Below, one piece after another: positions 35,114-43,411 of a DNA stretch of 64,000 bases. The position numbers and the translations under genes are program-made. Positions within the stretch are counted from its first letter, which is position 1. Each line of letters starts with the position of its first letter. The DNA is from Lacisediminihabitans sp040549525 (GTDB lineage Bacteria > Actinomycetota > Actinomycetes > Actinomycetales > Microbacteriaceae), in NCBI RefSeq assembly GCF_040549525.1, contig NZ_JBEPTM010000002.1:124001-188000 (forward strand), given 5' to 3'. The notes beneath the pieces were generated by a model that did no database searches, had not been told where the DNA came from, and saw only the letters and a list, made by a program, of their open reading frames with translations.

Positions 35114-36939
35114 GCGGTGACCTCCTGCGCTTCGCGCTTCTCTTCATCCTCGAGGCTCGAGATGACGAACCTGTAGTGATCGCTCGATTCGAGCAGTTCG
35201 CTGTGTCGTCCGACGGCGGTGATGCGGCCACGTTCGAGCAGCGCCACCCGGTCGGCGAGCATGACCGTGGACGGGCGGTGAGCCACGATGAGCGCGGTCG
35301 TTGAGGCGAGGACGCGGCGGAGCGCCGCCTCGACGAGCGCCTCGGTGTCCACGTCCAGCGCGGAGAGGGGATCATCGAGCACGAGCACCTCCGGGCGCGC
35401 CGCCACCGCACGGGCGAGCGCGAGCCGCTGGCGCTGGCCGCCGGAGAGGCTGAGCCCCTCCTCCCCCACCTTGGTGTCGATGCCGAAGGGCAGGTCGTAG
35501 ACGAAGTCAGCTTGCGCGATGTCGAGCGCCTCGGCGAGGTCGGCGTCGGATCCCTCCGGACGCCCGAGCATCACGTTGTCGCGCACGGAGGCCGAGAACA
35601 GCGTGGCATCCTCGAACGCCATGGCGATGTGGGTGCGCAGGTCGAGTCGTCCGAGGTCCCGGATGTCGACCCCGTCCAGCCGGATCGCGCCACCGGTCAC
35701 GTCGTAGAGCCGGGTGGTGAGCGCGGTGAGAGTCGACTTGCCGGAACCGGTGAGGCCCACGACCGCCATCGTCTCCCCCGGCTCGAGCTCGAGGTCGATT
35801 CCGTCGAGAAGGTCGTCGTACTGGCTCGGCGAGTCCGAGTAGCGGAAGTGCACGTCGTCGAAGACGAGACGCCCCTCGGGCTTCGCGATGGTCTTCGCGT
35901 GCTCCGGGTCGGCGATCGTGTTCTTGGCGTCCATCACCTCGAAGAAACGATCGGCAGCGGTGCGCGTGTCGAAGGTCATCGACAGCAGGAAGCCGATCGA
36001 CTCCACCGGGAAGCGCAGCACTGTCGCGGTCGCGAAGAACGCGACGAGCTGGCCGACCGAAATCTGGTCGGCAGCGGCGAGCCAGACGCCGCCGAGAAGA
36101 CAGAGTCCGAACGTGACATCCGGAACCATCAGCAGCCAGAGCCAGATGCCGGCGATCGCCTTGGCCTTCTCGATCTCGGTGCCGCGCAGGTCCTCCGCCT
36201 GGGAGGCGAAGTTCTTGAGCGCGTGAGGGCCGCGGCCGAAGGCCTTGAGCACCCGGATGCCGTGCACCGACTCCTCGACGGCGGTCGCGAGGTCGCCGGC
36301 CTGGTCCTGGCTGCGGCGAGCGACCACCGAGTATTTCTGTTCGAAGAGGTAGCCGTAGATCCAGAGCGGAATCGAGCAGAGCACGAAGACGACGCCGAGG
36401 ATCCAGCTGATCGAGAGGAGGAACACGAATCCGACGAGGATCGTGATGGTGTTGACGACGAGCAGCACGATGCCGAAGGAGATCCACCGGCGCACGAGGT
36501 TGAGGTCGCTGATGGCGCGCGAGAGCAACTGGCCGCTCGCCCAGCGATCGTGGAAGTTCACCGGCAGGTCCTGGAGCTGCGTGTAAAGCGAATTGCGCAG
36601 ATCCGCCTCGACGTGCGTACCGGGCTGAAGCACGAACCAGCGGCGGAACCAGATCATCACCGCTTCGAGCACGCCCAGCCCGAGCACGGCGGCCACCGGC
36701 CACCAGATCTGGCTCGAGTCGCCGTCTTTAAGCGGGCCGTCGACGAGAGCACGCAACACCTGCGGGATGAGCAGCGCGACGAGCGCGGCGATGAGCGCTG
36801 ACACCATGCCGAGGTAGATGCGCGGCATGGCCGGCTTCGCCCAGGGGTAGATGCGCACGATGGAGGCGAAGGTGCCCTGGCGTTTCGTGGCCGGCACCTT
36901 CTCAATCGGAAGCGAGCGTTTGCGGTTGTCTGCAGACAA
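35110..36939 (-). CDS. ABC exporter half-transporter, degenerate-site subunit
   Basis: About 609 residues, with a membrane domain (residues 40-320) and nucleotide-binding domain (350-590). Walker A is GLTGSGKST and the signature LSLSGGQRQRLALARA is intact, but Walker B ends VLVLDDPLSALD, with aspartate where the catalytic glutamate belongs. This is the usual sign of the degenerate half of an asymmetric exporter. I prefer the TTG at 36939 because AAGGA lies about 5-7 nt upstream. The ATG at 36966 has no ribosome-binding site. A possible leader peptide ORF precedes it. It is cotranscribed with the next half-transporter through an ATGA overlap. Confidence 0.92.
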   Translation of the reverse strand: MSADNRKRSLPIEKVPATKRQGTFASIVRIYPWAKPAMPRIYLGMVSALIAALVALLIPQVLRALVDGPLKDGDSSQIWWPVAAVLGLGVLEAVMIWFRRWFVLQPGTHVEADLRNSLYTQLQDLPVNFHDRWASGQLLSRAISDLNLVRRWISFGIVLLVVNTITILVGFVFLLSISWILGVVFVLCSIPLWIYGYLFEQKYSVVARRSQDQAGDLATAVEESVHGIRVLKAFGRGPHALKNFASQAEDLRGTEIEKAKAIAGIWLWLLMVPDVTFGLCLLGGVWLAAADQISVGQLVAFFATATVLRFPVESIGFLLSMTFDTRTAADRFFEVMDAKNTIADPEHAKTIAKPEGRLVFDDVHFRYSDSPSQYDDLLDGIDLELEPGETMAVVGLTGSGKSTLTALTTRLYDVTGGAIRLDGVDIRDLGRLDLRTHIAMAFEDATLFSASVRDNVMLGRPEGSDADLAEALDIAQADFVYDLPFGIDTKVGEEGLSLSGGQRQRLALARAVAARPEVLVLDDPLSALDVDTEALVEAALRRVLASTTALIVAHRPSTVMLADRVALLERGRITAVGRHSELLESSDHYRFVISSLEDEEKREAQEVTA

Positions 36940-37097
36940 AGGATTTCCTTGCGGATTGGATGGCACGCACCGATGTGGTGGTGGCCGGTAACGGAGGGTG
37001 CGAAAGAAGGGGATGATGCCGTGCGGACGCGCCAGTGTGGGCCGGGCGACGGACGGTGGAGCTGGCGGGGCAGCGAGAGACTCGGCGGCCCCGGGTG

Positions 37098-37178
37098 TTA
37101 CCGGGTGCCGATGACGGGGACGAACGGAAGGACGGCACCACGCGTCGCGCCTGCAGTTGCGAGAGATGTGATGGTCAT
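37098..37178 (-). CDS. Possible 26-residue leader peptide upstream of the ABC exporter
   Basis: A small frame reading MTITSLATAG then ATRGAVLPFVPVIGTR and TAA. Its start has a near-ideal ribosome-binding site, GGAGGACACC-ATG. A plausible promoter lies upstream on the same strand. It ends about 160 nt before the exporter gene in an otherwise gene-free 405-bp gap (36940-37344). Leader ORFs that control drug-exporter expression through ribosome stalling are known in actinobacteria; whether this is one is inference. I see no cysteine, repeat or signal peptide in it. Confidence 0.45.
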   Translation of the reverse strand: MTITSLATAGATRGAVLPFVPVIGTR

Positions 37179-37257
37179 GGTGTCCTCCGGAACAGTTGTG
37201 TCTTCACCAGTGTGGCCACGATTCGGCCCCTCGTAGGGGTCGACCGGACAGCCCTAC

Positions 37258-37287
37258 AGGATATGCCCACTACTTACACACATACAA
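37258..37287 (-). promoter_or_regulatory. Candidate promoter for leader ORF and ABC exporter
   Basis: On the minus strand TTGTAT (37287-37282), an 18-bp spacer and TATCCT (37263-37258) form a reasonable -35/-10 pair in an AT-richer stretch. Transcription would start near 37250, about 70 nt before the leader ORF. Confidence 0.4.
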
Positions 37288-37344
37288 CCTTTGTCACGAA
37301 TTCGTCGCAGAATCCGTTTCCGACGGGTCAGAGGACCGGCTGGC

Positions 37345-38544
37345 TCAGCGCACCCGCACCGAGAGGCAGGTGACGCAGCCCTCGAGCTTCTCGAACTCGC
37401 TGATGTCGGTGGTGAGCACACGGTATCCGAGGTCCGCGATGAGCGCGGCAGACTTCGGTGCCGCGGATGACATCAGCACCGTGTCATCCGCGAGCACCAC
37501 CACTGCCACGCCTTCCGCTTCCGGCACCGCCAGATAGCGGCCGAAGACCGAAGGGTCATCGACGAGTGGCGGGTAGCCGATGACCGTGCCATCCGGAAGC
37601 GCCGTCACGGCGCTCTTGAGGTGCAGGGCTTTGGTCACCGGAACCGCGACTACCGTGTAGCCGAGGGGCGTGACGAGGGCTCGCAACTGGCGGATGCCCT
37701 CCGCATTCGTGCGACCGCCGCGGCCGACGAAGACGGTGCGATCCACCTTGAGCACGTCGCCGCCGTCGAGGGTGCCCGGCATCTCGATGCGGCGGATGCT
37801 GAGGCCGAGCGCCGCGACGGCCCGCTCCGCTTCGACGATCTCTCCCGCGCGGGACTCGGCTCCGGGGCTGCCGATGATCGCCGTGTCGCCAAAGATCACC
37901 ATGGTGTCCTCGACGAACACGGAATCGGGCTGACCGGTGGCCACCGGCACCTCCACGACGTCCCACCCGGCGTTCGAGAGCAGCGCGACGTATTCGTCCC
38001 ACTGGGAGTTGGCGAGCTCGAGGTCCACCGGAACCCGTTCGATGTGGGTGACCTGCCCATCGGCGAGGCTATCGGCCGGGGCTCGCACCAACGCGATGCG
38101 GCGGCCGGCGGCATCCGCCTGCCGTCCCATCAGCAGTCGCCAGACGGCGTACCCCGCGGTGACTGTGCCGATGATCGTGGCGAGCACGAAGGGGAGGTTG
38201 GTGCCGATGAGCTGGGTCGCGACCGATTCGGTGACGGGAGAGGCGCTTCGGGCGACGGTGATCGCCGCCCCGGCGACGGCTCCGACGAGACCGGCGACGA
38301 TGCCACCGATGAGTCTGAGGTACCAATAGCGATAGAAGCCGACGAGGGCGAGCACGGCGAGGACGACGAAGAGGATGAGGGTCGACCCCAGGAAGAAGTC
38401 GAAGACCTGGCCGAGAGTCGAGACGCTGCCGCCGTAGAACAGCAGGGAGACCGCGAGGAGTGAGATCAGGGACACGGCGAGGGCGGAGACGACCGCGCCC
38501 GCAAGTCGGCGGAGGAATGGGGAGCTGGCGCTGTCGACGGTCAT
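37345..38544 (-). CDS. Membrane-anchored dimethylargininase-like protein (amidinotransferase fold)
   Basis: A 399-residue protein. The first 140 residues contain four hydrophobic helices (about 12-38, 50-68, 77-97, 115-137). The remaining 260 residues match N-dimethylarginine dimethylaminohydrolase of the pentein fold. Expected active-site parts are SVFVEDTMVIFGD, the substrate loop MPGTLDGGDVLKV, the histidine in ALHLKSAVTAL, and the C-terminal nucleophile cysteine in EGCVTCLSV. DDAH converts methylarginines or arginine to citrulline plus amine. Typical enzymes are soluble and about 255 residues long, so the membrane extension is unusual. An internal ATG at residue 139 could also produce the soluble domain alone. 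It has its own transcription unit. Confidence 0.82.
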   Translation of the reverse strand: MTVDSASSPFLRRLAGAVVSALAVSLISLLAVSLLFYGGSVSTLGQVFDFFLGSTLILFVVLAVLALVGFYRYWYLRLIGGIVAGLVGAVAGAAITVARSASPVTESVATQLIGTNLPFVLATIIGTVTAGYAVWRLLMGRQADAAGRRIALVRAPADSLADGQVTHIERVPVDLELANSQWDEYVALLSNAGWDVVEVPVATGQPDSVFVEDTMVIFGDTAIIGSPGAESRAGEIVEAERAVAALGLSIRRIEMPGTLDGGDVLKVDRTVFVGRGGRTNAEGIRQLRALVTPLGYTVVAVPVTKALHLKSAVTALPDGTVIGYPPLVDDPSVFGRYLAVPEAEGVAVVVLADDTVLMSSAAPKSAALIADLGYRVLTTDISEFEKLEGCVTCLSVRVR

Positions 38545-38710
38545 GGGTCCCGACCCTAGGGGATGTCGGCTATGGATCGGCTGTGCCGAGCCGGTGGCCG
38601 GGCTAGGCTCGCCGGCTCTCGCTGGCGTTCACTGCTCGACCGGCGTAATGGTCCCCGCGAGCGGGTCTCCCGGGGCGATTCGGCGCCGGCGCAGACCGCG
38701 CGGGCTCAGC

Positions 38711-38862
38711 CGGCGCAAAACGCTCTCAGGGGCACGGCTCAGCGCCGATTGTGACGGATGAGCGGGCCGACGGGGCCCCGGCCCGGCCCCATCCCCTGCG
38801 CGCGCGGGGCGAACCGGCGAAAACTGCTCCCAGCAGGGGGTTTCGGAGCGCATTGTGACAGC
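38711..38862. repeat. Further copies of the ACTGCTCC / GCATTGTGACGGATG repeat
   Basis: Two degenerate units lie in the 406-bp gene-free gap 38545-38950. One has CGCAAAACGCTCT (38713) with GCGCCGATTGTGACGGATG (38742-38760). The other has AAAACTGCTCC (38820-38830) with CGGAGCGCATTGTGAC (38844-38859). The right arm matches that of the three units at 32915-33212. They lie downstream of purH. Confidence 0.55.
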
Positions 38863-38866
38863 TGGG

Positions 38867-38951
38867 TGAACCCGGCGCAGCGCAGCTGGCGCAGCTGGCG
38901 CAGCGCAGCTGGGTGAGCGCAGCTGACTGAACCCGGCGCAGCGCAGCTGGC
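38867..38951. repeat. Direct repeats of TGAACCCGGCGCAG.. at the purH 3' end
   Basis: A 24-bp unit, TGAACCCGGCGC followed by AGCGCAGCTGGC, occurs at 38867-38890 and again at 38928-38951. Several GCGCAGCTGG fragments lie between. The second copy reaches the first base of the purH stop codon. Confidence 0.65.
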
Positions 38952-40555
38952 TAGTGGTAGAAGTGGCGCTCGGCCGTGAAGTACATGGTGACGCCAGCAG
39001 CCTTCGCCGCCTCGATCACATCGGCGTCGCGGATCGACCCACCGGGCTGCACCACCGCACGAACGTCCGCGTCGAGCAGGATCTGAAGGCCGTCGGCGAA
39101 CGGGAAGAAGGCGTCGGATGCCGCAACCGATCCGGCCGCACGATCGCCCGCACGCGACACCGCGAGTCGGCAGGAATCCACGCGGTTGACCTGGCCCATG
39201 CCGACGCCGACCGAGGCACCGTCATCCGCCAGCAGGATCGCGTTGGACTTGACCGCCCGCACCGCGCGCCACGCGAATTCGAGGTCGGCGCGGGTGGCGT
39301 CATCCGCCTCTTCGCCGGAGACGAGGGTCCAGCCGTCGCTGGAGAACTCGTCGAAGACATCGGGCTGTTGCACGAGAAGCCCCCCGCTGATCTGCTTGAA
39401 CTCCAGCGGCTCGCGGCGGTATCCCTCCGGCAGTTTGAGCAGCCGGAGGTTCTTCTTGGTCTGCAGCAGTTCGAGGGCCTCGGGGTCGAAGTCGGGGGCG
39501 ATCACGACCTCGGTGAAGATGTCCTTCACCGTGTGGGCCATCTCGATGGTGACCGGGCGGTTCGCCGCGATGACCCCGCCGTAGGCCGAGACCGGATCGC
39601 AGTCGTGGGCGCGCTGGTGCGCGGAGGCGATGGGATCCCCGGCCCCACGCGCGACCGCGATTCCGCAGGGCTGAGCGTGCTTGATGATGGCGACCGCGGG
39701 CTCACGGAAGTCGTAGGCGGTGCGGAGCGCGGCATCCGCATCCACGTAGTTGTTGTACGACATCTCCTTGCCGCCGAGCTGGATCGCCTGCGCGATTCCC
39801 GCGCCGTGCTCGGTGACGTAGATCCAGGCGTCCTGGTGCGAATTCTCGCCGTAGCGCAGCACGTTCTTGAGCGACGCGGTCACGCTGAAGCTGTGGGCTT
39901 CTTCGCGTGGATGCTCCGCCCGGATCCCCACATTCGCGGCGAAGAATTCGGCCACTGCCGAGTCGTACGCAGCGGTGTGCGCGAAGGCCTCACCCGCGAG
40001 ACGCTGGCGCTGGGCGAGGGTCGTTCCACCGAGGGTGACGGCCTTGATCACCTGGGCGTAGCTCTCGGGCGACACGACGATCGCGACATTCGCGTGGTTC
40101 TTGGCGGCCGCGCGCACCATCGCCGGTCCGCCGATGTCGATCTGCTCGATCGCATCATCGCCGGTGATCCCCGAGGCGATGGTTTCGACGAAGGGGTACA
40201 GGTTCACGACGACGAGCTCGAAGGGACGGATGTCGAGCGCGGCGAGCTGCGTCTCGTGGCTCTCGAGCCGCAGGTCGGCCAGGATGCCAGCATGGATGGC
40301 GGGATGAAGCGTCTTCACCCGCCCGTCGAGGGTCTCCTGGAAGCCGGTGACGCTCGCGACCTCGGTGACGGGGTGGCCGGCATCCGCGATCGTCTTCGCC
40401 GTCGAGCCGGTGGAGACGATCTCGACGCCCGCGCCAGCGAGGGACGCGGCCAGTTCGAGGAGGCCGGTCTTGTCGCTCACGGAGATGAGGGCGCGGGTGA
40501 TCGGAATGGCATCCCGTGCGCGGTACTCGGCGGGGTCGTGGGTCGGTGCGCTCAT
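38951..40555 (-). CDS. purH: Bifunctional AICAR formyltransferase/IMP cyclohydrolase
   Basis: A 534-residue enzyme of the last two steps of IMP synthesis. The N-terminal MGS-like cyclohydrolase domain (residues 18-165) shows ALISVSDKTGLLELA, STGSTAKTIADAG and GRVKTLHPAIHAG. The C-terminal transformylase (180-534) shows KYGENSHQ-type LRYGENSHQDAWIY, the catalytic KHAQPCGIAV loop and the terminal QPGGSIRDADVI. It takes formyl groups from 10-formyl-THF made by FolD. It overlaps purN by ATGA and is translated after it. Confidence 0.96.
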   Translation of the reverse strand: MSAPTHDPAEYRARDAIPITRALISVSDKTGLLELAASLAGAGVEIVSTGSTAKTIADAGHPVTEVASVTGFQETLDGRVKTLHPAIHAGILADLRLESHETQLAALDIRPFELVVVNLYPFVETIASGITGDDAIEQIDIGGPAMVRAAAKNHANVAIVVSPESYAQVIKAVTLGGTTLAQRQRLAGEAFAHTAAYDSAVAEFFAANVGIRAEHPREEAHSFSVTASLKNVLRYGENSHQDAWIYVTEHGAGIAQAIQLGGKEMSYNNYVDADAALRTAYDFREPAVAIIKHAQPCGIAVARGAGDPIASAHQRAHDCDPVSAYGGVIAANRPVTIEMAHTVKDIFTEVVIAPDFDPEALELLQTKKNLRLLKLPEGYRREPLEFKQISGGLLVQQPDVFDEFSSDGWTLVSGEEADDATRADLEFAWRAVRAVKSNAILLADDGASVGVGMGQVNRVDSCRLAVSRAGDRAAGSVAASDAFFPFADGLQILLDADVRAVVQPGGSIRDADVIEAAKAAGVTMYFTAERHFYH

Positions 40556-41190
40556 GGGGCACTCCTCAGGTCTGGCGCAGCTGTATCGGAAGCTGCTTTG
40601 CGTGCGGCGATGGTCGGGAGGTCGATGGCACCGTTGGCGATGTCGAGCACGGCCTGCACGAGCAGTTCGCGTTCGACCGGCTTGATGCGCTCGTGGAGGG
40701 TGGATTCGGTGTCGCCCGGCAGCACGGGAACGCGGCGCTGGGAGATGATCGGTCCGGCATCCACCCCGTTGTCGACGACGATGATGCTCGCACCGGTCTC
40801 GGTGACGCCGGCGGCGAGCGCATCCCGAACGCCATGGGCCCCCGGGAACTCGGGCAGGTAGGCCGGATGTGTGTTGATCAGGTTGGGACTGAGGGCCGCG
40901 ATCACCCGCGGCGGCAGCAGCTTCATGAAACCGCTGAGGATCACGAGGTCCGGCTGCCAGACCCGGATCTGCTCCAGGAGCTCATCGCCCCAACTCTCCC
41001 GGTCGTCGAAGCTCGACAGCGCGGCCGCGAAGGTGGGGATGCCGTACGCCTCGGCATGCTCGAAACCGTCCGCATCCCGGTCCGCTCCGACCGCGATCAC
41101 CCTTGCCGGGAATTCGGCATCTTCGGAGGCCTCGAGAAGCGCGCGGAGGTTCGACCCTCCGCCGGAGATCAACACGACCAATGAGAGCAC
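40552..41190 (-). CDS. purN: Phosphoribosylglycinamide formyltransferase
   Basis: A 212-residue enzyme formylating GAR with 10-formyl-THF. The phosphate-binding loop LISGGGSNLRALL is at the N-terminus. The catalytic Asn/His lie in LINTHPAYLPEFPGAHGVRD, and the aspartate in VDNGVDAGPIISQ. It begins with GTG, with TAGGCT six nt upstream and no ribosome-binding site, suggesting leaderless transcription of the purN-purH unit. In many actinobacteria these two genes sit next to the PerM-like DUF6350 gene and sucCD, as here, except that a dha cluster intervenes. Confidence 0.95.
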   Translation of the reverse strand: MLSLVVLISGGGSNLRALLEASEDAEFPARVIAVGADRDADGFEHAEAYGIPTFAAALSSFDDRESWGDELLEQIRVWQPDLVILSGFMKLLPPRVIAALSPNLINTHPAYLPEFPGAHGVRDALAAGVTETGASIIVVDNGVDAGPIISQRRVPVLPGDTESTLHERIKPVERELLVQAVLDIANGAIDLPTIAARKAASDTAAPDLRSAP

Positions 41191-41196
41191 GCACAG

Positions 41197-41202
41197 AGCC
41201 TA
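41197..41202 (-). promoter_or_regulatory. -10 box for leaderless purN-purH mRNA
   Basis: TAGGCT on the minus strand ends 6 nt before the purN GTG (CTGTGC lies between). Confidence 0.4.
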
Positions 41203-41245
41203 TCGGAGTGCTCTGCCGGTCGAGTGGCGAGCCTGTCGAGCCCGC

Positions 41246-41280
41246 AGGCCTCAGGCCTCGGGCCTCGGGCCTCGGGCCTC
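41246..41280. repeat. 7-bp tandem repeat (RGGCCTC x5)
   Basis: Five perfect or near-perfect copies: AGGCCTC twice, then GGGCCTC three times. The last copy reaches into the stop codon of the PerM-like gene. A likely hypervariable length tract. Confidence 0.75.
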
Positions 41281-42496
41281 AGCGGCGAGACGGCCGACCG
41301 GCCAGTAGCCCGATGACCGCGGCAACGCCGATCTCGAGCGCGGCGAACCCGCCGACGAGCCACGGGGACGGTCCGACATCCACCAGTCGTCCGGGGCCGG
41401 CAGAACCGGCGGATGCCCAGGCGAGCAGTGCGAGAAGCACGCCGCCGACGACGCCGCTCGCGAGCCCGGTGGCGATGAACGAGCTGACGGACACCCGCGG
41501 ACCGAGCTCTCGGGCCAGTCGCGGTCGCACGACGAGAGCGATGAAGAAGCCGGCGAGTACGGGCACGAGGAGTCCGAGGAAACCCCACCCGAGCGCTCCC
41601 GGAGCGGGAAGTGCGCCGAGCACGGGGATCGCGGGGATGGGCCCGAGCGTGGTGCCGAGCGGCGTGACGGACGAGCCCGCGCCCATGGCGAAGCCGGGCC
41701 CGATGAACCACGAGGCGCCCCAGATGACGAGATTGGGCAGCACCGCCAACTGTCCGATGGTGAGCGCGATCCCGCCAAGAACCCCCGCGTGCACGCCCTC
41801 ATACAGGGAGATGATGGCCGCATAGTTCGCGAGGAACAGCACCGCGACGGCGAGGGCGGATGCCGCGATCACCACGCTCGCGGAGCCGACGCCGCCGCGC
41901 AGCCCCGCCACGATGATCGTGCGCACCTCCGGGCGCCAGCCCCGCACGATTCCCCGGGCACTGTCGCCAAGCACGTCAGCCGCGGCGGTGGCAGGGCGCA
42001 GAATCTCCGACCCGATCACGATCCCGAGGGCGAAGACGAGAGTCGGCAGCAGCGTTCCCTGCCAGATGGAGGGTCGCGCGGCGGGCAGGAGCACGCTGAG
42101 CGTGAGACCGAGCGAGATCACGGCGAAAGCGGCGACGGACACCGCCATCCCGAGCAGTCGATGGGGCGTCTCGCCGATGCGACGCCCGGCGCGCACCCCG
42201 AGCAACACGGTCACGAGCGCGAAACCGAGGGGGGCGATCGTGACGATGAACGGGGTTCCCGCACCATCGAATCCGAGCCCCGAGGCCATCACCGGGTCGA
42301 GGGTGAGCTGGATGTCCACGCCGGAACCGAGCAGCCACAGGTCGACGGCCGTGCGCCAGAACACGATGAAGTCGACCTGGAGCCCGTACTGGAACGCCCA
42401 CAGCACCGTGAGCGGCACCAAGGGGATCGCGACACCGATGGCGGCGACGAGCACCGCTTCGAGCGCGGAGAAGAGGGCGGTGAGCGGACGATTCAT
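41279..42496 (-). CDS. DUF6350 membrane protein (PerM-like)
   Basis: A 405-residue integral membrane protein with about 9-10 hydrophobic helices. A conserved pattern such as AIISLYEGVHAGVLGGIALT and the loop WGASWFIGPGFAMGAGSSVTP identify the DUF6350 family. Its Mycobacterium tuberculosis member PerM (Rv0955) lies beside sucCD and purNH and has been linked to cell division under stress. Here it lies beside purNH and, beyond an inserted cluster, sucCD. I chose the ATG at 42496; the frame extending to 42586 runs into the upstream inverted repeat. The cell-division role is inference from the family. Confidence 0.85.
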   Translation of the reverse strand: MNRPLTALFSALEAVLVAAIGVAIPLVPLTVLWAFQYGLQVDFIVFWRTAVDLWLLGSGVDIQLTLDPVMASGLGFDGAGTPFIVTIAPLGFALVTVLLGVRAGRRIGETPHRLLGMAVSVAAFAVISLGLTLSVLLPAARPSIWQGTLLPTLVFALGIVIGSEILRPATAAADVLGDSARGIVRGWRPEVRTIIVAGLRGGVGSASVVIAASALAVAVLFLANYAAIISLYEGVHAGVLGGIALTIGQLAVLPNLVIWGASWFIGPGFAMGAGSSVTPLGTTLGPIPAIPVLGALPAPGALGWGFLGLLVPVLAGFFIALVVRPRLARELGPRVSVSSFIATGLASGVVGGVLLALLAWASAGSAGPGRLVDVGPSPWLVGGFAALEIGVAAVIGLLAGRPSRR

Positions 42497-42585
42497 ACCG
42501 GAGGTGAGCCTACCGGCGGCCCCGCGATCCGCCGGTCCGCCGGTCCGCCGTGGCGCAAACCCCCGGCAATTCCCTGCCCCGCCCA

Positions 42586-42667
42586 CCGAAAACGCAGGAG
42601 ATTCGCCACCGGGAGCGGACTGTGCCGCAGAAGGGGCCCTTTCGTGGCGGATCTCCTGCGTTTTCGG
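42586..42667. repeat. 23-bp inverted repeat after dhaM
   Basis: CCGAAAACGCAGGAG then ATTCGCCA (42586-42608) pairs with TGGCGGATCTCC then TGCGTTTTCGG (42645-42667): 22 of 23 positions are complementary, and the mismatch can form G-U. The loop is 36 nt. It lies 30 bp beyond the dhaM stop and contains the same CGCAGGAG word as other 3'-end repeats of the window. Confidence 0.7.
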
Positions 42668-42697
42668 AGCGCGGGAAGGGAGGGCGGAGGCGCCGGG

Positions 42698-43411
42698 TCA
42701 TACCTCGCCAAAACCCTCGGTCACGAGCTCCGTCACCTTCGCGAGCGCCTCCGTGGCCTGGGCACCGGATGCGGCCACGGTCAACACGTCACCGGTCTTC
42801 GCCCCGAGCGAGAGCAACCCGATCAGGCTATTGGCGGCCACCGGCGCACCTCCGGTGCGGGTGTTCACCACGGTGAGTTTCGCGTCGAAGCCGGCGAGGG
42901 TCGACACCAGCGTGGCCGCGGGCCGGGCGTGAAGGCCGTCCGGATTGATGATCGTGAGGTCGGCGGAGAGTCCCGCAGGAGCCGCCGGCTCGACTGGCGC
43001 CGCCGCAGCGGGCTCGTCGAGCATCGAGATCTTCGGGGTGAGGGCACTCCGTGCCTCCTGATCGACCTCGTCGAGGCCGGCTCCCCCCGCCGCCGTGACG
43101 ATGGCGGCGAGCAGGCCCTCGACGAATGGCGCGCTCGAGAGCCGCACCTCGGCATCGGATGCGCGGAAGTCGAGTGCCATCTCCGCGCTCATCACCGCCG
43201 ACCCGAGATCCATGATCACGAGCACGCCGTCGGGCGAGGCGACCTCGTCGATCGCGGCCGAGACCGCCGTGGCATCCGTACCGATCAGCCCCTCCCCCGC
43301 CCCGGCGGCGATCGCGATGGCCGGCCGCTCCCCCGGCACCATCTGCAGGGCGAGCTCGACCGCCGCGTGCGCGAGAGCCGAGCTGTGGGAGACGACCACT
43401 AGTCCGATCAC
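42698..43411 (-). CDS. dhaM: Dihydroxyacetone kinase phosphotransfer subunit, EIIA(Man)-HPr fusion
   Basis: A 237-residue phosphocarrier that passes phosphate from the PTS to DhaL-bound ADP. The N-terminal EIIA-mannose-like domain (residues 1-125) has the phosphohistidine His9 in GLVVVSHSSALA and the DLGSAVMSAEMA loop. After an Ala/Pro linker, the HPr domain (150-237) has its phosphohistidine in NPDGLHARPAATLV. Unlike E. coli DhaM there is no enzyme-I-like third domain. It overlaps dhaL by four bases and closes the dhaK-dhaL-dhaM operon. Confidence 0.92.
   Translation of the reverse strand: MIGLVVVSHSSALAHAAVELALQMVPGERPAIAIAAGAGEGLIGTDATAVSAAIDEVASPDGVLVIMDLGSAVMSAEMALDFRASDAEVRLSSAPFVEGLLAAIVTAAGGAGLDEVDQEARSALTPKISMLDEPAAAAPVEPAAPAGLSADLTIINPDGLHARPAATLVSTLAGFDAKLTVVNTRTGGAPVAANSLIGLLSLGAKTGDVLTVAASGAQATEALAKVTELVTEGFGEV

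Noticed and set aside
33209..35176. A 655-codon plus-strand frame opposite the ABC half-transporter
   Set aside because: It is antisense to a gene with Walker A, signature and Walker B motifs.
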